NCBI RefSeq assembly: GCF_003967355.1
Contig: NZ_BIFH01000054.1
Location: 31,784 to 95,783 of the forward strand
Reading direction: 5' to 3'
Origin: Embleya hyalina
Lineage (GTDB): Bacteria; Actinomycetota; Actinomycetes; Streptomycetales; Streptomycetaceae
DNA length: 64,000 nucleotides
Shown: piece by piece, positions 35,120 through 43,498 of the stretch
How the letters are laid out: the number at the start of each line of letters is the position of its first letter
Position numbering within the stretch: the first letter of the stretch is position 1
Notes under the pieces: model-generated
What the model saw: the letters and a program-made list of their open reading frames with translations, nothing else
The model's database searches: none
What the model was told of the DNA's origin: nothing
Position numbers and translations under genes: made by a program

Positions 35120-35530
35120 TCAGGAACCGTTGCCGCCCGGCGGGTCCTCCAGGTTCCAGCCCATGATGCGCTCGGGGTGGATGCGCATCACCTCGTTGCT
35201 GAAGAAGTCGAGGGGCAGCGGCGGTTCGTGGTCGCGCAACAGTTCGACACGGCCCCGGACCTCGACGCCGCGTCCCCAGCCCGGCCGGTAGGCGCCCGGC
35301 TCGTCCGGCGTCATGTCGTCGACGACGAAGGAGACGCCGGGATTGCGCTCGACATTGCGCCACCGTTGGCTGTTGCTGAGATTGGGGCCACCGATGTCGA
35401 TGGTCCCGTCGTCGTTGAGCCGGAAGCCGACGGGCCGCACATGCGGGGCGCCCTGCGGCCCGACGGTGGCGAGTCGACCGAGGCTCTGCCCGATCAGGTA
35501 CGCGCGTTCGATCTTGGTGTAGCCAGGCAT
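35120..35530 (-). CDS. PPOX-class F420-dependent oxidoreductase-like protein
   Basis: A 136-residue split beta-barrel protein from ATG 35530, six bases after GGAG. GRLATVGPQGAPHVRPVGFRLNDDGTIDIG is typical of the FMN/F420-binding PPOX group common in actinobacteria, which reduce substrates with the cofactor F420 or FMN. The C-terminal EVMRIHPERIMGWNLE phrase fits PPOX class enzymes of Streptomyces-type genomes. Probably co-oriented with the VOC gene downstream (65 bases). Confidence 0.85.
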   Translation of the reverse strand: MPGYTKIERAYLIGQSLGRLATVGPQGAPHVRPVGFRLNDDGTIDIGGPNLSNSQRWRNVERNPGVSFVVDDMTPDEPGAYRPGWGRGVEVRGRVELLRDHEPPLPLDFFSNEVMRIHPERIMGWNLEDPPGGNGS

Positions 35531-35751
35531 TCGGCGCTCCGTCCGGAGGCTCCCCCGCCGGGAGCGTTCACCTCGAACGTAGAACTTCAAGTTGACTTGA
35601 TGTCAAGGCCGCAGTGGCCTTCTCTCCGACATTTCGGCGCAGGATGCGTGTCTGGTTCGCTACGTTGTGTGCACGTGATTTCGCCATCCTGCGATCCCCG
35701 CATACGCGAACACCGGGGCGGGCGCGTGGGGATGGACCAACCGGAGCTGCC

Positions 35752-36750
35752 ATGTCCGCACGACCACTCGGAGCCAACACCAAGCTGGTATCCGCCCGCC
35801 GCGCCCTCGGCCTGCACTCGCAGGCCGGTTTCGCCGACGCGTTCGAGGAACACGCCCGCGCGATGGGCATGCGCCTGGCGGTGAGCGTGCGCCAGATCCG
35901 ACGGTGGGAGAGCACGGATCCGCCGTATCCGACGCCGGATTACCGCCGGGTGTTGGAGGACTTCTTCGGGAGGCCTCTGACACAGCTGGGCTTCGCCGCG
36001 CCCGAGGAGTCGAACGAGGACCATATGGATCGCGGATGGCGCGACATCCTCGACGATGTACCGGAACGGCTCCACCGGCTCATTCGGCTGGAGAGCGAGA
36101 CATTCAGTCTGCGCAGTTACCAGACGGCGTTCATTCCCGGCCAACTTCAGACTGCGGACTATGCTCTTTCCGCCATCCTGATGCACGACCCGACTCTTTC
36201 CATGGCGGCAGCTTACGAGCGGCAGCGTCTTCGGGTGGATCGTGCACGACGCCTGTTCGCAAGCAAAATGCCCGCATGGTTCATTGTCGCCGAACCCGCG
36301 CTGTACCAGCCCATCGGGAGCGCACAAGTCCTTGCAGGGCAGCTCGAACACCTTGTCCGAGTCGTCGCGGAGCATCCACAGATTCGGCTACAGGTCCTCC
36401 CGACGGGGGCGCCGTTCGCCGTATCCGCCCCCTGCCTGATCCTCGAACCCAAGCGGGGTCGGTATGTTGCCTGGTTGGAACAACTGACAGGATCGCTGCT
36501 GATCGACAGTCCGGACGATGTGCAGGCATTTGTGGCCGTGTTCGATCGCCTGCATTCGACCGCATTGTCCCAAGTGGCGACGCTTGCGATGATCACGGGT
36601 TGGAGGCAAGAGCTTTGCAGATCGATCGAGTTCAGCGCGAACCTCGTTGGATCAAGTCCAGCTACACCGGAGGTGACGATTGCGTCGAAGTTGCGGTCGT
36701 CGGCGCTGCCATGGGCATCCGGGACAGCAAGGTGCCCCGATCCCGAGTGA
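35752..36750 (+). CDS. XRE-family helix-turn-helix protein with DUF5753
   Basis: A 332-residue regulator from ATG 35752 after GGAG. The N-terminal XRE-type helix-turn-helix spans about residues 10-75 (SVRQIRRWES in the recognition region); the DUF5753 domain follows (IPGQLQTADYALSAIL, the signature phrase, near residue 125; LEHLVRVVAEHPQIRLQVLP later). Base composition is lower in GC than neighbours. The last 47 residues overlap the following DUF397 gene in another frame and are not protein-like for this family, so the protein may originally have ended earlier or be frameshifted. Confidence 0.85.
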   Translation: MSARPLGANTKLVSARRALGLHSQAGFADAFEEHARAMGMRLAVSVRQIRRWESTDPPYPTPDYRRVLEDFFGRPLTQLGFAAPEESNEDHMDRGWRDILDDVPERLHRLIRLESETFSLRSYQTAFIPGQLQTADYALSAILMHDPTLSMAAAYERQRLRVDRARRLFASKMPAWFIVAEPALYQPIGSAQVLAGQLEHLVRVVAEHPQIRLQVLPTGAPFAVSAPCLILEPKRGRYVAWLEQLTGSLLIDSPDDVQAFVAVFDRLHSTALSQVATLAMITGWRQELCRSIEFSANLVGSSPATPEVTIASKLRSSALPWASGTARCPDPE

Positions 36751-36812
36751 TATCCGTGGCACCCAAGGCGTGGATGAAGCTCGTCCGAAGTCTCCGGTCG
36801 TGCGACGCGTAG
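36615..36812 (+). CDS. DUF397-domain protein (first copy)
   Basis: A 65-residue protein that I start at TTG 36615, 8 bases after GGAGG. It shows the DUF397 core: WIKSSYTGGDDCVEVA, then GIRDSKVPRS and a C-terminal W-x-LV helix. DUF397 proteins nearly always accompany XRE-DUF5753 regulators in actinobacteria and are thought to be their partners, like the WhiJ/BldB-type system. Its first 136 bases lie inside the regulator's 3' end in another frame, an unusually long overlap. Confidence 0.78.
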   Translation: MQIDRVQREPRWIKSSYTGGDDCVEVAVVGAAMGIRDSKVPRSRVISVAPKAWMKLVRSLRSCDA

Positions 36813-36831
36813 GCACCTTTGGAGGAACGGC

Positions 36832-37008
36832 ATGGCCGGCAGGATTCCGCAGTGGCGAACCAGCAGCTATAGCGGAGGAGGAGACTGCGTCGAGGTCGCG
36901 CCTCTTGGAAACGCCATCGGAGTGCGAGACACCAAGGTCGTCGACTCTCCGACGATCGCCCTCCCCCCGGCGGCCTGGGCCCACCTCATAGCGCGCGCCG
37001 GGCGGTGA
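36832..37008 (+). CDS. DUF397-domain protein (second copy)
   Basis: A 58-residue gene from ATG 36832, six bases after GGAGG. The sequence has WRTSSYSGGGDCVEVA, GVRDTKVVDSPTIALPPAAW and ends in a short helix, the complete DUF397 pattern. It is a clear paralogue of the copy that ends 19 bases upstream. The pair and the XRE gene probably form one operon. It is small enough to be missed by length filters. Confidence 0.82.
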   Translation: MAGRIPQWRTSSYSGGGDCVEVAPLGNAIGVRDTKVVDSPTIALPPAAWAHLIARAGR

Positions 37009-37055
37009 GCCCGGCGCGCGTCCAGTGATGGTTGTTGTGTCGGCCCGTGGGTCAC

Positions 37056-38400
37056 CTATGTTCGGGTGAGGTCGGCGAGGACCTGTTCGGCCTCCGTCAG
37101 CCTCGGGCCGTACTTGGCCGGGTCGGTTTGGTTCAGGGCGGTGTAGATGTCGACGGCCTCCCGGGCGAGCGGCACGGCCTTGGGCTTTTGGGCGGTGTCG
37201 ACCAGGTAGGGAATGGTCGGCGACAGGAGCCATGCGCCCAACTGCGGGCGGTAGGCGGGGTTACGCGTGGCTACCGGGCGCAGGGTGGTGACCGCGTCGA
37301 GGGCGTATGTGGCCGCCTTCCTTCGGCGGTCCGGTTCGGGCCATACGGCTTGCGCGACGATGACCGAGGATTGTGCGGCCAGGAACGCGAGTTCGTCGTC
37401 GGCCGGCTTTTCGGCGGCGAGCTGCCTGTACAGCGTGACGGCCTCGTTGCCGAGCTTGTCCGCGTCGTCGTACCAGCCGACCGCCGAGAGGTAGCCGGTG
37501 GTCGGCGAGATGGCCCACTCGGCGAGCGTGCGGCGGTACTGCGGGGCTCGCGCGACGAGGCGCCGAAGGGCCGCGACCGCGTCGAAGGCGGATTCGGCGG
37601 CCTTCACGCGGAGTTCCGGCTTCAGCCACAGGGCCTGCCCGAAGGTCATCAACGATTGCGCGGCGAGGAAGGCGAGTTCGTGGTCCCCGGGCTTTTCGGC
37701 GGCGAGTCCTTCGAACAGGTCGATGGCTTCCTTGCCGAGCTTGTTCGCTTCGACGAAGCGGCCCGTTTCGGCGAGGTATCCGACGGTGGGCGAGATCGCC
37801 CATTCGGCGAGGGTGCGTCGATAGGCCGGGTTTCGCGCGGCGAGTGGGCGGATGGCCGCGATGGCGTCGAGTGCGTAGGTGGTCGCCTTGGCGTGGAGTT
37901 CCGGTTTGCGCCACAGGGCTTGGGCGACGGTGAGCGAGGACTGTGCGGACTGCAGGGCGAGGTTGTCGTCGGTTGGCTTTTCGGCGGATAGTTGTTTGTA
38001 GAGCGCGATGCCCTCGTCGCCGAGCTTGTTCGCTTCGTCGAAGCGGCCTGTTTCGGCGAGGTATCCGACGGTGGGCGAGATCGCCCATTCGGCGAGGGTG
38101 CGTCGATAGGCCGGGTTTCGTCCGGCGAGTGGGCGGATGGCCGCGATGGCGTCGAGTGCGTAGGTGGTCGCCTTGGCGTGGAGTTGCGGCTTGAGCCACA
38201 GCGCCTGCGCGACGGTGAGCGGCGATTGTGCGGATTGCAAGGCGAGGTTGTCGTCGGTCGGCTTCTCGGCGGAGAGCTGTTTGTAGAGCGCGATGGCCTC
38301 GTCGCCGAGTTTGTTCGCCTCGTCGAACCGGCCCGTCCCGGCCAGGTAGCCGACCGTGGGACGGATCGCGGCCTCCGCCAACCGCCCACGGGCGTCCGGG
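37056..38400 (-). repeat. Five 95-residue (285-bp) tandem repeats at the C terminus of the large secreted protein
   Basis: Units begin RRTLAEWAISPTVGYLAETG, then RFDEANKLGDE, then a second helix pair ending AIAAIRPLAARNPAY. Copies 2 and 3 are almost identical in DNA as well as protein (segments near 37756-37900 and 38040-38185), while copies 1, 4 and 5 have diverged; the fifth is shortened. Each unit probably makes four to six helices in a TPR-like superhelix. The DNA identity suggests recent duplication or copy-number change. Confidence 0.88.
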
Positions 38401-41400
38401 TGTTGTCGGGCGAAGTCGCGGGTGATCGCGACCGCCTCCATGGCCCGGTCGGCCGCTTCGGCACGCGTGCCCTCGGTCTTCCACAACTCCTGCGCGTCGT
38501 TGAGCAGTGACTGTGCCTGAACCAGCGGCGGGGCGTCCACCGGCGCGCCGACCTTGGCCTCCGGGTAGATGGTCTTGGTGACCAGCCACAGGTTGCGCAA
38601 CTGGCCCTGCACGTCCGGGAGCGTCTGGTCGGAGCCTTCGGCCCGATACTTGAACTGCGCGGCGTAGCGTTCGGCCAGCCGATCGAGGCGTAGCTTCCCA
38701 CTCCAGGCCATACAGACCACGAAGGGGTCGGCGCTTTGCAAACCGGGCAATCGTTCGCACGGCTTTCCGTCGTTGGTCTCGTACTGGTCGGACTGCCACG
38801 GGGGCACGCCGTCGGCCACATTGCCGGCCGCGTTCCGGAATGCCTGGGCCAGCACGGAGTTGGGCAGTGTGGTGGTCGAATTCGCGTGCAGGGCGTACTT
38901 GCCGTAGAGCAGGCCGCGTAGCCGGTCGTCCGACTGGAGCGCCCGCGGGAAGCCCAGTTCGGTGTAGGAGCGCAGGAGCTGTACCGACAGGTCGAGTTCG
39001 GTGGCCAGGCCCTTGTCGATGTCGTTGCCGGTGAGGATGTAGTAGTCGATCTGCTTCTGCTTGAGGAATTCGGTCATCCGGGCCTTGGCCATGTCTTCGG
39101 TGGCGGGCTCGATCGAGATCGTGGCCTCGCGCTGGAATTGATCATGCATGCCGGATTGCCAGTCGCGGAGCACCAGGGCGCGAGGATCGGGGCGCTCCGT
39201 GCAGTAGTTTCCGACGCCGGTCGCGGTCTTCTGGCAGTACTGGACCTGTATTCCGCGTCGGATGGTGTCACCGGCGAACCGGCTTGCCCGGTTCATGTCG
39301 CCCGACCAGCCGAGTGTCTGCATGAAATCGATCGTCAGGTCGGCGGTGGTGACGGTCTTGACACATCCGACGGGGTGGTCGGGTCCTTCGCAGAAGTCTT
39401 CGGTGCTCGTCGTCTGCTCGTTGCCGAAGACCGCGAGCCAACAGTCGTCGTAGCGCGGTGGGTTGGGGTGCACGTTACGCGCGAACATCTGAGCCGGAGG
39501 CAACTGGGTACCCAGCATGTTGTTCGGGCGGGTGAGCCGCTGTTCCGGATCGGACGAGCCGCACCGCTGGACAAGTGGGTCGCCTTCCTGATCGGGCAGA
39601 TTGGTGACCTGTTGCGTCGGACCGCCGAACAGGTTGTATCGATTCTCGGTCACTGTGCGTTCGCGATCCGGCGCCTTGTTGAACAGCGCGACCAACTGCG
39701 CGGTGTAGTTGTTCATCAGCCCGGTGAACAACGCGTTCGTCGTGCCCTGTGGCCCGGGTTCGCTGAATTTCCGCGTCGAGGCGAGGATGCGCTTGCCGGC
39801 GTCCATGACGTGTTGTGGACGCTCCCAACTGATCCCCTGAGGGGTGTTGGGTGGCGGGTTGGGAATCTTCGCCAGTGTGGGGTTCTGCGCGGACAACAGG
39901 GTGTAGGCGTTCGCGGCCACCTTCCACATCTCCGGATTGCCGACCCTGTCGTCGGGGACGGGGAATCCGGGCGCCCAGGTGTTCGCCAGCCAGGACAGAT
40001 AGCGGATGCTGCCGCCCGCCCCCAGGTCACGGAGATTGGTGAGTACCGCGCCGGGGGCCGAGTCGTACGGTTCGGCGACCACGAACGCGCCCGGTGCCCT
40101 CGGGGTTTCGGTGCCACCGAGGTGGAAGGTCTCCTCGCCCTGCTTGTACATCTCGAACGTGACCTGGTCACCCGGGTGGTAACGGCGGTAGTCGATGAGG
40201 GTGTCGGCGCTCTGCCAGGTCGGCTGTTGATAGAGACCCGACAACGACCGCGTGACGTTGGCGCCGATGGTCTGCATGCCGGCTTCGACCGCGGTCAGAT
40301 TCCGTGCGATGTCGCCGATGTCGGTCTTGATGGTTTCGAGCTTGCCGTCGAGTCGCTGGAACTGGGACATCATGTGCGCGTACATCGTGTCCAGTCGCTG
40401 ATCGACCCGGTCGAACCGCTGCTGCATGTCCTGGTGCAGATTCCGGATGTCCTTGCGCAGATCTCCGATCGCGCTCAGGATCTGCTGATCGATCGACGGG
40501 CCCGCGCCGGCGAACAGCGAGACGATGGTGCCGATCCCGGAGATGACATTGCCGGTGAAGGCGACGGTCGCCATCGAGAACGCGCTGTCGATCAGCTTGA
40601 AGGCGGTGATGCACTTGTTCGCCGCGTCGGCGATCTGGAGTGCGCCGCTCGCGAACTTCTTGAGGTCCCTCGCCGCGTCCTTGCTGCCGGCGAAGTCCAG
40701 GAAGAAGGCGAATCCGTCGAACGCGGTCTTGGCCCCGTCGATGATCTTCTTGCGGCCTTCCTCCTCCTTCTTGAGCCTTTCCGGCCGCTGGTCGGGGCCC
40801 GGCGCCGCCGTCTTGATGTCACCGAACCAGGCCGTGCGCTTTTGCACGGTGTCCCCGATGGTGGCGGACATCTTGTCCAACGTGAACAGGCGGAGTTTTT
40901 CCGGCTCGTTCTGGAAGCGGAGAAAATCGGCGGGATCGAAGTACTGCTTCAGATCGGGCAGGTTGCCGAGTTCGAGGACCGTCGCCGAGGCTCGCACGCC
41001 GCCCCCGGCCAGGCGGGCGGGCGCGGGGTCCTGTCCGCCGCCGACGCCCGAGCCGATGGCCGTGTTCCACGCGCCGTCGAAGCCGGCGTCGGCGCGGGCG
41101 GTGCTCGCCACGCCGGCCCATATCCGCGACTGGGTCTTGTCGAACGACTCGTTCCACGAGGACAGGGCGAGTGCGCCGCCGAGTCGATCCGACACCAGTC
41201 CGGTCGGCGGCACGGTGTCCCGCGCGATGAGTGCGGCGAGCAGCCGGTCGACCTGTGGTCCGTCGACCGTGGCATCGGGCACGGTGTGCAGTACGCCGAG
41301 CGCGGTTCCGGCGATCTCGTACTCCGGGCCCGGTTGCACACGGTCGGGGATCGCCGCGTCGATGGCCTGCTGCACCGTGGTGAGGTGGGCGGTCAGCGCG

Positions 41401-41678
41401 GCCTGGTCGGCCTGTGGGTGCGCCGCGCGCCAGTCCAGGAACTCGGCGCTGGTCACGAGGTGCTTGGCGTAGACGCGATCGGTGTCGGCGATCCGTATGT
41501 AGCTGCCGAGGAGCAGATCGGCCAGCGCGTTCGAGTCCACCGCCTTGGCGGCGGATTCGGCGCGGGCGGGCGGCACGGTGAGGATCGAGCCGCCCAGCAC
41601 CAGGGCCAATAAGCTCCCGAGCAGCCGCTTTCGTAGGCGGCGTGGTCGACGAGCGTGTGTCGTGACGTGATGGATCAT
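37056..41678 (-). CDS. Large secreted protein: hydrophobic segment, coiled coil and C-terminal helical repeats
   Basis: A 1540-residue protein from ATG 41678 behind GGGGGGAG. A signal peptide with basic start and hydrophobic core ends PPARA-ES near residue 40, so it is exported. Around residues 364-393 a hydrophobic stretch, FSMATVAFTGNVISGIG and onward, is followed directly by a heptad-rich segment (about 393-470, LRKDIRNLHQDMQQRFDRVD), a pattern seen in alpha-helical pore-forming and related proteins. The middle has Cys pairs and many aromatic residues. The last 445 residues are five TPR-like units of 95 residues. I do not recognise the family; a surface or secreted interaction or toxin-like protein is possible. 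Confidence 0.85.
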   Translation of the reverse strand: MIHHVTTHARRPRRLRKRLLGSLLALVLGGSILTVPPARAESAAKAVDSNALADLLLGSYIRIADTDRVYAKHLVTSAEFLDWRAAHPQADQAALTAHLTTVQQAIDAAIPDRVQPGPEYEIAGTALGVLHTVPDATVDGPQVDRLLAALIARDTVPPTGLVSDRLGGALALSSWNESFDKTQSRIWAGVASTARADAGFDGAWNTAIGSGVGGGQDPAPARLAGGGVRASATVLELGNLPDLKQYFDPADFLRFQNEPEKLRLFTLDKMSATIGDTVQKRTAWFGDIKTAAPGPDQRPERLKKEEEGRKKIIDGAKTAFDGFAFFLDFAGSKDAARDLKKFASGALQIADAANKCITAFKLIDSAFSMATVAFTGNVISGIGTIVSLFAGAGPSIDQQILSAIGDLRKDIRNLHQDMQQRFDRVDQRLDTMYAHMMSQFQRLDGKLETIKTDIGDIARNLTAVEAGMQTIGANVTRSLSGLYQQPTWQSADTLIDYRRYHPGDQVTFEMYKQGEETFHLGGTETPRAPGAFVVAEPYDSAPGAVLTNLRDLGAGGSIRYLSWLANTWAPGFPVPDDRVGNPEMWKVAANAYTLLSAQNPTLAKIPNPPPNTPQGISWERPQHVMDAGKRILASTRKFSEPGPQGTTNALFTGLMNNYTAQLVALFNKAPDRERTVTENRYNLFGGPTQQVTNLPDQEGDPLVQRCGSSDPEQRLTRPNNMLGTQLPPAQMFARNVHPNPPRYDDCWLAVFGNEQTTSTEDFCEGPDHPVGCVKTVTTADLTIDFMQTLGWSGDMNRASRFAGDTIRRGIQVQYCQKTATGVGNYCTERPDPRALVLRDWQSGMHDQFQREATISIEPATEDMAKARMTEFLKQKQIDYYILTGNDIDKGLATELDLSVQLLRSYTELGFPRALQSDDRLRGLLYGKYALHANSTTTLPNSVLAQAFRNAAGNVADGVPPWQSDQYETNDGKPCERLPGLQSADPFVVCMAWSGKLRLDRLAERYAAQFKYRAEGSDQTLPDVQGQLRNLWLVTKTIYPEAKVGAPVDAPPLVQAQSLLNDAQELWKTEGTRAEAADRAMEAVAITRDFARQHPDARGRLAEAAIRPTVGYLAGTGRFDEANKLGDEAIALYKQLSAEKPTDDNLALQSAQSPLTVAQALWLKPQLHAKATTYALDAIAAIRPLAGRNPAYRRTLAEWAISPTVGYLAETGRFDEANKLGDEGIALYKQLSAEKPTDDNLALQSAQSSLTVAQALWRKPELHAKATTYALDAIAAIRPLAARNPAYRRTLAEWAISPTVGYLAETGRFVEANKLGKEAIDLFEGLAAEKPGDHELAFLAAQSLMTFGQALWLKPELRVKAAESAFDAVAALRRLVARAPQYRRTLAEWAISPTTGYLSAVGWYDDADKLGNEAVTLYRQLAAEKPADDELAFLAAQSSVIVAQAVWPEPDRRRKAATYALDAVTTLRPVATRNPAYRPQLGAWLLSPTIPYLVDTAQKPKAVPLAREAVDIYTALNQTDPAKYGPRLTEAEQVLADLTRT

Positions 41679-41928
41679 CCCAGCTCCCCCCGGGTGCGGA
41701 ACCCCCGTGCACGGTCGACGGGCACCGGGGTTCACGTGGCGTGCGCGACCTCTGGGACTGTAGGCACGCGGCTCATCGGTGGGGAATATGACGGTTCACT
41801 GAATGGACCGCCGGGTTCGCCGGTTCGGTCGGGTCGTGGTTCTCGGGTGGCCGTCGTGCGGCCGAACCGAGTGTGCGGAACGCGGCCGCGTCGGGAGGAG
41901 GCCACCACACCGACGCGGCCGGTCCGCC

Positions 41929-43299
41929 TCACCGCGTCGCCGCGACCGCCCGCCGACGGTCCCACGCGACCGCGATGTACGCGGTGGCGCCGGCGAGGGC
42001 GAAGGAGAACAGGGACGCCGAGGTCCACCGTTGGGCGTGGATGTGGAGGGTGTCCTGGATCGGGGTCCAGAAGTCCACCCACCACTCGACCGTGCCGGGG
42101 TTGATCAGCTGGTACATGCAGAAGCCGAGCAGCCACGGGGCGAGCATCACCCAGCGGGCCGGCGCGTGGTCGCCCAGGTCCCAGCCGTCGCGGCCGCGGC
42201 CGGCGAACAGGTCCACCGCCAGCACGCCGAGCAGCGGGATGAAGATCGAGCCGATCAGGGACAGGAAGCTCGCGTAGGTGTCGAAGTCGTTCACCATCAG
42301 CGCGAATGCCGTGACCAGCGCACCCACGCCCAGGCAGAGGACCCGGCGGTCGATGCGCGGCGCGAGGTTCTGGATCGACATCGCGGTGCTGTAGACGTTG
42401 GCGAAGCTCTGGTCGACCTCGCGGATGACCAGGACCGCGAAGAACACCCACCCGGCGGTGACGCCCAGGAACGAGTCGAAGATCTTGTCCGCGTCGCCGC
42501 CGACCTGGGCGAGGGCGACCAGGCCGAGCAGGTAGCACCAGATGCTGGTGACCGAGAATCCGCTCAGCGCGGCCCAGAACGCGGGCTTGGTGCCACGCGA
42601 GTGGCGGGTGTAGTCGGAGGCCAGCGGTACCCACGAGACCGCCACCGCGAGCGCCGCGTCCATCGCCGGGAAGAAGCCGGACCACGAGCCCTCGGTCATC
42701 GGCGGCAGCCCCTCGCGCCACAGCTGGACCGAGAAGTAGAGCATCGCGATGCCCACCGCGATCGTCACGTAGCGGCGCAGGATCCGCAGCATGCCGAGCG
42801 GGCGCAGGGTCATCGCGGTGGTGACCGCGCCGGCGGCGACGATGTAGAGCCAGTGCGGGCCGTCGCCGTCGGTCATCGCCTCGATGCCGATCGAGATGAC
42901 CAGCAACTCGAAGGTGCCCCAGCCGATGCACTGGACGATGTTGAACACGGTCGGCACGTACGAGATCTTCGTGCCGAACAACCCGCGCAGCACCGTCATC
43001 GCGGGCGCGCCGCTGCGGGCGCCGGGGATGCCGGCGACCGCGACCATGAGCGTGCCGAGCAGCGTGCCGCCGATGGCCGCGACGATCGCGGCGACCATGG
43101 ACAGTTGCGGATAGCCGGCCGGGGCCAGTACGAACAGGGCGCCGGAGAAGCCGAGGAGGCTCACCCCGAGGTTGGCCCAGAACGCGGCCTGGTCGCGGAA
43201 GCCGAGGGTGCGCGGCGGCGCGGTGTCCAGGACCAGCGGGGCCTCGGCGACCGGGTGTGCCGCGACGGGGCGTGCGTCGTCCACTGCTGGAGCCGACAT
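41929..43299 (-). CDS. cytX: NCS1-family permease, likely thiamine-precursor (hydroxymethylpyrimidine) transporter
   Basis: A 456-residue polytopic protein with about 12 hydrophobic segments, of the cytosine/purine permease (NCS1) type; FWANLGVSLLGFSGALFVLA in the first helix and SWVPLASDYTRHSRGTKPAF in the sixth region are family signatures. The leader carries a TPP riboswitch, so expression falls when thiamine pyrophosphate is abundant. NCS1 members under TPP control are generally assigned as CytX, uptake of hydroxymethylpyrimidine. The start ATG 43299 follows AGCAGG seven bases away. The gene symbol rests on riboswitch plus family, not on tested substrate. Confidence 0.85.
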   Translation of the reverse strand: MSAPAVDDARPVAAHPVAEAPLVLDTAPPRTLGFRDQAAFWANLGVSLLGFSGALFVLAPAGYPQLSMVAAIVAAIGGTLLGTLMVAVAGIPGARSGAPAMTVLRGLFGTKISYVPTVFNIVQCIGWGTFELLVISIGIEAMTDGDGPHWLYIVAAGAVTTAMTLRPLGMLRILRRYVTIAVGIAMLYFSVQLWREGLPPMTEGSWSGFFPAMDAALAVAVSWVPLASDYTRHSRGTKPAFWAALSGFSVTSIWCYLLGLVALAQVGGDADKIFDSFLGVTAGWVFFAVLVIREVDQSFANVYSTAMSIQNLAPRIDRRVLCLGVGALVTAFALMVNDFDTYASFLSLIGSIFIPLLGVLAVDLFAGRGRDGWDLGDHAPARWVMLAPWLLGFCMYQLINPGTVEWWVDFWTPIQDTLHIHAQRWTSASLFSFALAGATAYIAVAWDRRRAVAATR

Positions 43300-43312
43300 G
43301 GCTCTACCTGCT

Positions 43313-43420
43313 CTCCCTACGCCGGCATTACCCGGACAGGTTCAAGCGGTCGGTGGCCCCGGGGTGCGCGCCGGCTCGCCGCCGACACCCCATGCCGCCC
43401 TCTCAGCCCGGTTGGTCCGA
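43313..43420 (-). promoter_or_regulatory. TPP riboswitch (THI element)
   Basis: On the minus strand the conserved CTGAGAGGG block (near 43398-43406) and the later ACCGCTTGAACCTGTCCGG with GTAATGCCGGCGTAGGGAG (43314-43354) reproduce the two halves of the THI box, with a GC-rich variable stem between. The element ends about 14 bases before the permease start and overlaps its GGGAG/GCAGG ribosome-site region, so translational control by TPP binding is likely. Ends are estimated. Confidence 0.95.
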
Positions 43421-43498
43421 GCTCCCGCGATGGCGTGGCGAACAGTACGCTCCCGGCGGGCCGCTTGGGAAGGCGGGGTGGGGTCGGCGCCCGGCGGC

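Noticed and set aside
35600..37010. Prophage or integrative element around the XRE gene
   Set aside because: No integrase, attachment site or phage gene; XRE-DUF5753/DUF397 sets are normal chromosomal genes in actinomycetes.
37261..38799. Additional minus-strand frame across the 285-bp repeats
   Set aside because: Its apparent repeats reflect the repeated DNA of the real gene in another frame.
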